Of a stretch of 64,000 bases of DNA, positions 58,783 to 64,000 are shown in pieces. The stretch is from CAYWWM01 sp965198025 (GTDB lineage Bacteria > Acidobacteriota > Terriglobia > 2-12-FULL-54-10): positions 3,100,001-3,164,000 of the forward strand of contig OZ240237.1 in assembly GCA_965198025.1 (NCBI GenBank), given 5' to 3'. Numbering within the stretch: the first letter of the stretch is position 1; the number at the start of each line of letters is the position of its first letter. The notes under the pieces are model-generated. The model was not told the origin of the DNA. It searched no databases and saw nothing but the letters and a program-made list of their open reading frames with translations. The position numbers were made by a program, and so were the translations under genes.

Positions 58783-60498
58783 TCACGCACTTTCCCCCGC
58801 CGCGTGCTCTGCGGCCAGCATTCCGAACGTGGCTCCACCGGCCAAGTCCAGCCCGCCCTGATATCCGATCCCCCAGACTCTTCCCGTGGCGCTGATCCCG
58901 CCGCATGCGTAGAACCCGGGGATCGGCTCTTCGTTCCGCCATCCGAGCACCTGACCTCTTGCGTTGATGCCAACCCGCGAGACGGTGTGGAATGGATCAA
59001 CCGTCTTGAGCTCGACCCCGTAAAACGGCGGCGTCTCGACCGTGCCGAGCGTCGCCGGACTGCGGCCGAAATCGGTGTCACGCCGCTGCCGCGCCAGTTC
59101 GTTGAACCGCCGTACGGTCGCCTCGAGTTTCCCGGAGGGGAAGTCCAGTTTCTGGGCCACTTCCGCCAGGGTGTTCCCCTGGCTTACCCATTCGAGACCC
59201 TTCGTATACCCCGGCGGCAGCCCCCCAAAGCCGTTCGTCTCGACCAGCGTGTGATCGAAGATCAGGTACAACGGAACGTTGACGAACCGGTGCTCGCCAT
59301 AGTTGTCGAAGTGGCAGATCTTCGACCCGATGTCCTGGAAGAACGCCTCGTTCCCGAACCGTTCGCCGAAGCGGTTCACCGCCAGGCTGTGCGCCATGCG
59401 CATCTCGTAGTTCGACCTCCCAGCCGGTGTACCGATCTGGAAGTCCTCGCCCGGAACCTCGACGTAAATCTGCGGCACGGTGACCGGCTCGGAATGGATC
59501 GCCGCACCCGCCTCCCCCGCGAGCGTCCAGCCGATGTCATAGCCCGGCAGTATGCGCGAATGAATTCCGCCCGTCGCCAGCACCACGCCCCGATTCGCCC
59601 GGATGTAGTGTTCCTGCCCGTCGCGCGGGATCATCACGCCCGCCACGCGGTCTCCTTCCAGCACCACGCGATCCACAGCGGTCCCGGTTCGCACATCGAT
59701 GCCTCTTTGAATCACGCCCCGAAACGCATACGCCCCCAGTGCCGCCCCAGCCACCCGATATTCGGCATCTTCCTTCAGGATTTCATCCAGCTTCGCCCCA
59801 AGCACCTCCCGCCAAGCCGCGAGACTCTCGGGTTTCGACCGTGCCGGCGCGGCCAGGCCCGCCGCTCCGTCTCCATCCGACCTCGTCTCGAACCCCATGT
59901 AGTAAGGTGACGGATGAACCTTGTCCCGCCATTCTCCCAGCGACTCCGCCGGAAAGCGCTCCGGGACCAGTCGCCGTCCGCGCTCCACCGCTCCCGCAGT
60001 CTGATAAAAATCCGGGCCGGTTCCTTGCGTCAGCTGGACGTTTGCCTTTTCCTGCAGGTAACCGATCGCCCGGTTGACGTTGTCCACGTAGGCTTCCATG
60101 TACTCCTGCTGGCTGTAGCCCCCGCCAATGTAGCGCAGATAGCTGATCGCCGCCTCGCGCGAATCCTCGATGCCGGCCTCTCGCATCCACGGATTCATCG
60201 GCACCCACAGAGTCCCGGCAGACTGCGTCGTCAGTCCTCCGGCACGGTCGTCCTTTTCAAGCAGCAGCGTCCGGAATCTTTTGTCATGCCCGAAGACTGC
60301 CGCCGAGCAACCCGCGAACCCGGAACCGACACAAATCCAGTCGAACGTCTCCGCCCAGTTCACTGCACCGCCCGTCTGGCATGCAGCACTCCCCAAACCC
60401 GTCGCAGCAGCCAGAGCCGCTCCTCCGCCCAACTGCTTCACGAACTTCCGGCGCGACTCCGTAACGGGACCCTTCTTGCGGCCGCCTTTGTCCGTCAT
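58783..60498 (-). CDS. Tat-exported FAD-dependent dehydrogenase (3-ketosteroid/fumarate-reductase-like)
   Basis: This 571-residue protein starts at the ATG at 60498 with AAGGAGACGG upstream. A Tat signal (SRRKFVKQLGGGAALAAATG) precedes DWICVGSGFAGCSAAV, the FAD Rossmann motif, and LLLEKDDRAGGLTTQSAG. GVVLATGG and a C-terminal GFYACGGISATGRVWGIGYQGGLDLAGGATFG are typical of the FAD-binding-2 family, which includes KstD, fumarate reductases and urocanate reductases. A catalytic Tyr/Arg is likely but the substrate is not evident. It would act in the periplasm. It is convergent with the relic at 58562. Confidence 0.9.
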   Translation of the reverse strand: MTDKGGRKKGPVTESRRKFVKQLGGGAALAAATGLGSAACQTGGAVNWAETFDWICVGSGFAGCSAAVFGHDKRFRTLLLEKDDRAGGLTTQSAGTLWVPMNPWMREAGIEDSREAAISYLRYIGGGYSQQEYMEAYVDNVNRAIGYLQEKANVQLTQGTGPDFYQTAGAVERGRRLVPERFPAESLGEWRDKVHPSPYYMGFETRSDGDGAAGLAAPARSKPESLAAWREVLGAKLDEILKEDAEYRVAGAALGAYAFRGVIQRGIDVRTGTAVDRVVLEGDRVAGVMIPRDGQEHYIRANRGVVLATGGIHSRILPGYDIGWTLAGEAGAAIHSEPVTVPQIYVEVPGEDFQIGTPAGRSNYEMRMAHSLAVNRFGERFGNEAFFQDIGSKICHFDNYGEHRFVNVPLYLIFDHTLVETNGFGGLPPGYTKGLEWVSQGNTLAEVAQKLDFPSGKLEATVRRFNELARQRRDTDFGRSPATLGTVETPPFYGVELKTVDPFHTVSRVGINARGQVLGWRNEEPIPGFYACGGISATGRVWGIGYQGGLDLAGGATFGMLAAEHAAGESA

Positions 60499-60628
60499 TT
60501 CCGTCTCCTTTGTGGCTGCTCCTCGACTCCTCATTGAACTTACGATAGGCTCCCATCATCTCGAAGTCAACTGATCCAACCGTAATGAGTACAGCCCCCC
60601 TGTGCTAGAATTGACCCGAGGCTTTCCT

Positions 60629-61408
60629 ATGCTAAAGGCGCCGGTAGGGATTGCATTTTGGTTCCTGCTTTTCTCGGTAGAATTGCTGGCTCAGCAGGTT
60701 GCTGACCTGACCCCGGAAATCCGGGAGGCGCAGTATGTGGCCCTGCAAGCGGGACTGTTTGACGAGCAAACTCTCACCGCCCTTCCCGGGCCTGCCATCC
60801 GGATCGCGCGGATGCTCCGCGAAATCCGCAGCCAGTTCCCCGCCGTCGAGAGCCTGCGCGTCCCCACGCAGATGACCACGAGTACATCCGTCATCGTCGG
60901 ATTAGGACCCGTATTCCGGCCGAAGCTCAACAGCTTCTGCACCGGCTGGTCGGGTTATTCGCAGGCCCGCCAGGCAGCGATGGATATTCCGGAGATCGAT
61001 GCCATCACCGAACGATTCAGCGGCTCGTATGAGGTCACCTGCCAGGGCCGCGGGGTCTCTCTCGGCACCTATGTCGTCGTGAACTTTCCCCGCCCGCTCC
61101 ATGTCCCGTCTCTTACGCGGATGTATAGCGCTGCAGCGGGGGTTACCTCAGCCCAGGACAACAAGGTGCTTGTGGGCGGCGTCATGCCTGTTGCAGTGCA
61201 GGAAGAGGACGGCCGGTGGCGGTTAACCTTTGGCTTGGGAGCGGGGGATTGTCCCGCCGGCTGCACCTATCGCGAGTACCACCATTTCCTCGTCGCAGCC
61301 GACTCGACCATTCAGTATCTCGGAAAGGAACAAGAGGGCCAGCTTCTTGCGCCAGTCCTGCAACGCGACCCGGAAAGCGCATTGCCGGAAGAGGCGCTTC
61401 CCCGGTAA
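60629..61408 (+). CDS. Exported hypothetical protein
   Basis: This 259-residue protein starts at the ATG at 60629 with a hydrophobic signal (LLFSVELLAQ). LTPEIREAQYVALQAGLFDEQTL, RPKLNSFCTGWSGYSQARQAAMDIPEIDAITERF and the closing CPAGCTYREYHHFLVAADSTIQYLG are the notable segments; Cys residues may form disulphides. No family is recognised. It is divergent from the FAD dehydrogenase gene (130-bp gap) and ends next to an oxidase relic. Confidence 0.72.
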   Translation: MLKAPVGIAFWFLLFSVELLAQQVADLTPEIREAQYVALQAGLFDEQTLTALPGPAIRIARMLREIRSQFPAVESLRVPTQMTTSTSVIVGLGPVFRPKLNSFCTGWSGYSQARQAAMDIPEIDAITERFSGSYEVTCQGRGVSLGTYVVVNFPRPLHVPSLTRMYSAAAGVTSAQDNKVLVGGVMPVAVQEEDGRWRLTFGLGAGDCPAGCTYREYHHFLVAADSTIQYLGKEQEGQLLAPVLQRDPESALPEEALPR

Positions 61409-61522
61409 GTCAGCCCTCGTTGTCGGGCCGGAGCATTTTCCTCGCAGACTTTCCCGAAATTTCTCAATAGCGGATTCCTCCACGGGGATGCCTGCCGAGT
61501 GAATTACCCTTTCGTCTGCCAT
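61408..61522 (-). pseudogene. 5' relic of an FAD-linked oxidase gene, frameshifted
   Basis: From the ATG at 61522 the reading MADERVIHSAGIPVEESAIEKF is followed by RESLRGK, then after a one-base loss in an A-run (61434-61437) by MLRPDNEG and a TGA. The pattern EFRxSLRGxxLRPxDxGYD is the usual N-terminus of berberine-bridge/FAD-linked oxidases. Only about 35 codons are left. The relic lies between the exported protein gene and panC. Confidence 0.55.
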
Positions 61523-61646
61523 GCCGCTCCTCCTCTGGCTTCGCCTGCAAGGAGTGGACACTTTCCAGAAAACCGAATGCAGACGCCACGGCTGGGATCT
61601 GCTTCCGATGAAATTGGTTTGGGGTTATGAGATTCGAAATGCGATC

Positions 61647-62501
61647 CTACTTGCCCGGCTCTACCGCAATATTATCAATCAGCCGCGCTTTGCCGAACCG
61701 AACCGCCACCGCAACGAGCACTTCCCGGTCGATCGTCGAAACGCCTTCCAGGGTCTGCCGGTCCACTACGCTGGCGTAGTCCAGCACCGCTCCGGGAACT
61801 CTCTCGATCAAGTCACGCATCTCGAGCTCCACGCGCGGTGCATCTCGCTCACCGGACCGAATCAAAGACGCTGCACGGCACAGCGCACGGTAAAGCACCG
61901 TAGCATTCGTCCTCTCCTCTGTGCTTAGGTAGGCGTTCCGCGAGCTCATCGCCAACCCGTCCGATTCCCGCACCGTAGGACAGACTTCCATCTGGACCGG
62001 GAACCCCAGCTCGGCGATCATCCGCTGGATGATCACGGCCTGCTGCGCATCCTTCTGCCCAAAGAAAACGTGATCCGGCTGGAGGACGTTCAGCAGCGTG
62101 GCGACAACCGTCGCCACGCCTGTAAAGTGCCCTGGCCGAGCGGGACTGCACAAGGCTTCTCCCAGCCTCCCCGCTTGGATTGTAATGCGCTGTGCTTCGG
62201 GATACATCTCCTCTGCAGCGGGATGGAACAGCGCGTCAACCCTTTCCTGTTTCGCCAGCGCCAAGTCCCGCCGAAAATCGCGCGGATAGCGCTCAAAATC
62301 TTCTCCCTCACTGAATTGCAGGGGATTCACGAAGACGGAAACCACCACCCGGTCGCACCGTTCGCGGGCTCGCCGAATCAAGCTCAGGTGCCCTTCGTGG
62401 AAGGCGCCCATGGTCGGGACCAAACCAATCGACTTCCCGGCGGACCGCTCCCTCCGCACCCACTGACGGGCGGCCGCAATCGTTTCCAAAACAACGGTCA
62501 T
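61647..62501 (-). CDS. panC: Pantoate--beta-alanine ligase
   Basis: This 284-residue enzyme joins D-pantoate and beta-alanine with ATP to give pantothenate. VPTMGAFHEGHLSLIRRARERCDRVVVSVFVNPLQF contains the HIGH-type nucleotide motif (HEGH) and pantoate-binding region. GHFTGVATVVATLLNVLQPDHVFFGQKDAQQ and LAMSSRNAYL (KMSKS-like) are intact. The length is normal. The start ATG at 62501 overlaps the panB stop by 4 nt (ATGA), so the genes are co-translated. Confidence 0.97.
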   Translation of the reverse strand: MTVVLETIAAARQWVRRERSAGKSIGLVPTMGAFHEGHLSLIRRARERCDRVVVSVFVNPLQFSEGEDFERYPRDFRRDLALAKQERVDALFHPAAEEMYPEAQRITIQAGRLGEALCSPARPGHFTGVATVVATLLNVLQPDHVFFGQKDAQQAVIIQRMIAELGFPVQMEVCPTVRESDGLAMSSRNAYLSTEERTNATVLYRALCRAASLIRSGERDAPRVELEMRDLIERVPGAVLDYASVVDRQTLEGVSTIDREVLVAVAVRFGKARLIDNIAVEPGK

Positions 62502-63361
62502 GACTTATTGGTTGTGGTCGAGTAAGGGACAGTTCGCTCTTCGGAGCTACGCTCTCCGGAACCGAAGGAATGCTCCGGGCCGGGGAATTTCGATTCCCGC
62601 ACTTCCCGGGCGTAATCTTCCACGGCTCCCCGGATGACCTCGCCAACCCGGGCGTAGCGCTTCACAAACCGTGGCTGGACGTTGCCCGCAATTCCGAGCA
62701 GGTCGTGCAGCACCAGCACCTGGCCGTCGCAATGAGCCCCGGCACCGATGCCGACTGTGGGGATCGAAACCGTGGCAGTGATCTTTTCCGCAAGGTCCTC
62801 CGGGATGCATTCCAGGACGATCGAGAACGCGCCCGAATGCTCCAGTGCCTGGGCATCGGAAAGGATGCGCTGCGCCGACTCCTCGTCGCGCCCTTGCGGT
62901 TTATAGCCTCCGAAGGCGTTGACAGACTGCGGCGTAAGTCCCAGATGGCCGATCACGGGAATCCCGGCAGAGACCAGCGACCGCACCTGCGGGCAAATGT
63001 CAACGCCTCCCTCGAGTTTGACCGCCGCCGCCCCCGTCTCCTGCAGGATGCGTCCCGCCCCGCGTAGCGCGTCCCCCGTGCCGGTCTGATAGGTCAGGAA
63101 GGGCATATCCACAGCCACCAGCGCGCGCTTCACTCCCCGCACGACGGCCTTGGCGTGGTGGATCATATCGTCCAGCGTAACCGGAAGAGTCGTACTATGC
63201 CCGAGCACCACCATGCCCAGGGAGTCGCCTACCAGCACCACGTCCACCCCAGCTTCGTCCACCAGGCAAGCCGTCGGATAGTCATAGGCGGTCACCATGA
63301 CGATCTTCTCCGCCCGGCTCTTCATCTTCACAACATGCGTTGTGCTGATTCGCTTTACCAT
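62498..63361 (-). CDS. panB: 3-methyl-2-oxobutanoate hydroxymethyltransferase
   Basis: This 287-residue enzyme makes ketopantoate from 2-oxoisovalerate and methylenetetrahydrofolate, the first step to pantothenate. MVTAYDYPTACLVDEAGVDVVLVGDSLGMVVLG, GHLGLTPQSVNAFGGYKPQGR and IVLECIPEDLAEKIT are conserved (Asp metal ligands, active-site Glu). A C-terminal extension of about 20 residues (PEHSFGSGERSSEER) is not conserved. It is first in the panBC operon. Confidence 0.97.
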   Translation of the reverse strand: MVKRISTTHVVKMKSRAEKIVMVTAYDYPTACLVDEAGVDVVLVGDSLGMVVLGHSTTLPVTLDDMIHHAKAVVRGVKRALVAVDMPFLTYQTGTGDALRGAGRILQETGAAAVKLEGGVDICPQVRSLVSAGIPVIGHLGLTPQSVNAFGGYKPQGRDEESAQRILSDAQALEHSGAFSIVLECIPEDLAEKITATVSIPTVGIGAGAHCDGQVLVLHDLLGIAGNVQPRFVKRYARVGEVIRGAVEDYAREVRESKFPGPEHSFGSGERSSEERTVPYSTTTNKS

Positions 63362-63679
63362 AGGACATCTGCTCCTCTCGCACTTTGAACGGTTCTGGGC
63401 GTGGGAGGATCGTTTTCAGGAGCTCTGGCAAACGGGATCAATCCGTTGTTCAGCCCGTGTTCTATTATACAGCCGAACGAGAGTCGTGCGAGTACTTGCT
63501 AATCTCGTTGAGACTGGTTGAACATCTGCATGCCGTACTCACACCCTCGACATCATCCTAACCGGATCCGCCCCTGGCGTCATGAAGCTCCCCGCTCTAC
63601 TTGCCTGCTTCGACGCCCCGGGGGTACACTCTATTATTGCAAGCTGAACGCCAACTGGAAGTCAGACGAATTCCCGTCC
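63362..63679. other. 318-bp divergent intergenic region between panB and the DUF1844 gene
   Basis: It holds the upstream regions of both genes. A TATAAT -10 for panB lies at 63464-63469 (minus strand) without a good -35, and a promoter for the DUF1844 gene is at 63601-63630. I see no riboswitch or other gene here. Confidence 0.5.
63601..63630 (+). promoter_or_regulatory. Predicted promoter of the DUF1844 gene
   Basis: TTGCCT (63601-63606) and TACACT (63625-63630) are separated by 18 bp, about 50 bp upstream of the ATG at 63680. Confidence 0.45.
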
Positions 63680-64000
63680 ATGCCGCAACCGAAGCCAGAA
63701 CAAAAGGAAGAGAAACAGGCTGAATTCAAAGTAGTGGACCGCCGCCTGTTCACTCAAGACGGCCTGCGTCGTCCTGACGCCGGGGCAGAGCTCCCTCAGC
63801 CCCCTTCGCCCGCCCGGGATTCTGCCCGGAAGGCGCCGCCAAAACCTCCTGCCGTCGAGCCCATAAGGTCGCAAGAGTCTGCGTCAGCGCAAGCCTCGGC
63901 GAATCGACCGGGCGAAAAGTCCGCCGGACATTTCGAGCAGTTGGTCATGTCCTTGCTAACCACCGCCATGTACCAGATGGGGCTAGCCGCCCGTCCAGGT
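63680..64000 (+). CDS. DUF1844 family protein, partial (C-terminus beyond the right edge)
   Basis: The frame is open from the ATG at 63680 to the edge (107 codons). The first 80 residues are charged and then Pro/Ala-rich, probably disordered (VDRRLFTQDGLRR, KAPPKPPAVEP). Then HFEQLVMSLLTTAMYQMGLAARPG begins the helical DUF1844 domain, common in Acidobacteria and a few related phyla. The protein is cytoplasmic and of unknown function. It supports the taxonomic assignment. Confidence 0.88.
   Translation, partial: MPQPKPEQKEEKQAEFKVVDRRLFTQDGLRRPDAGAELPQPPSPARDSARKAPPKPPAVEPIRSQESASAQASANRPGEKSAGHFEQLVMSLLTTAMYQMGLAARPG

Overview
The window looks like a chromosomal contig from a GC-rich member of the Acidobacteriota, probably of the Solibacter/Bryobacterales type. 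The evidence is an exported protein with the VWFA-related domain typical of the phylum, a DUF1844 protein at the right edge, a large set of exported proteins with Sec, lipoprotein or Tat signals, an lpxB gene (a Gram-negative envelope), and cytochrome c / beta-propeller fusions. There are no rRNA genes, no phage modules and no CRISPR array. One tRNA-Arg(UCG) is present.

Layout. 1-4241: an amidase cut by the left edge, then a complete tripartite tricarboxylate transporter (TctC-TctB-TctA). 4279-10320: a disturbed region. It holds a two-gene unknown module, citramalate synthase (cimA), and an 882-bp direct duplication (6023-6904 and 8126-9007, at least five mismatches, no indels) that brackets a 1,221-bp foreign-looking insert with three small ORFs. 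It ends with an exported esterase and a REP-associated transposase between 48-bp perfect inverted repeats. 10560-13840: two divergent cytochrome c / propeller genes. 13886-19431: an outer-membrane protein, a Rieske protein, an amidohydrolase, a sodium symporter, a flavin reductase and an SDR. 19610-29623: exported hypothetical, tRNA, exported VOC protein, amidohydrolase, FmdB zinc ribbon, ferredoxin-MBL protein, VWFA protein, lpxB, and an M1-like pseudo-peptidase. 29875-32807: four tandem exported carboxymuconolactone-decarboxylase-like paralogues.

33116-40272 is the most interesting part. On the minus strand it carries a RecA/Rad51-like protein without a P-loop, overlapping a 99-aa protein, behind a near-consensus promoter. 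Further along the same strand is a family-B DNA polymerase with degenerate exonuclease and partly degenerate polymerase motifs, followed by a small membrane protein, a macro-domain protein, an 88-aa protein and a MidA-type methyltransferase. The two halves are separated by a BrnT/BrnA toxin-antitoxin pair and two hitchhiking genes. I read this as a PolB2-type damage-tolerance or mutagenesis cassette interrupted by mobile cargo.

40383-45658 resembles a polyphosphate/phosphotransfer neighbourhood: Ppx/GppA-HD, two overlapping thymidylate-kinase-like genes (the second with Lys to Arg in the P-loop), a CHAD protein, a SixA-like phosphatase and a single-HKD phospholipase D protein. 45694-51929 is a complete peptide ABC importer, and 52151 is clpS. 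52520-61408 holds exported proteins, including a double alpha/beta hydrolase without serine nucleophiles, a Tat-exported PQQ-like propeller with a Tat-exported cupredoxin-like protein, and an FAD dehydrogenase, with several gene relics between them. panB-panC (overlapping by 4 nt) and the DUF1844 gene close the window.
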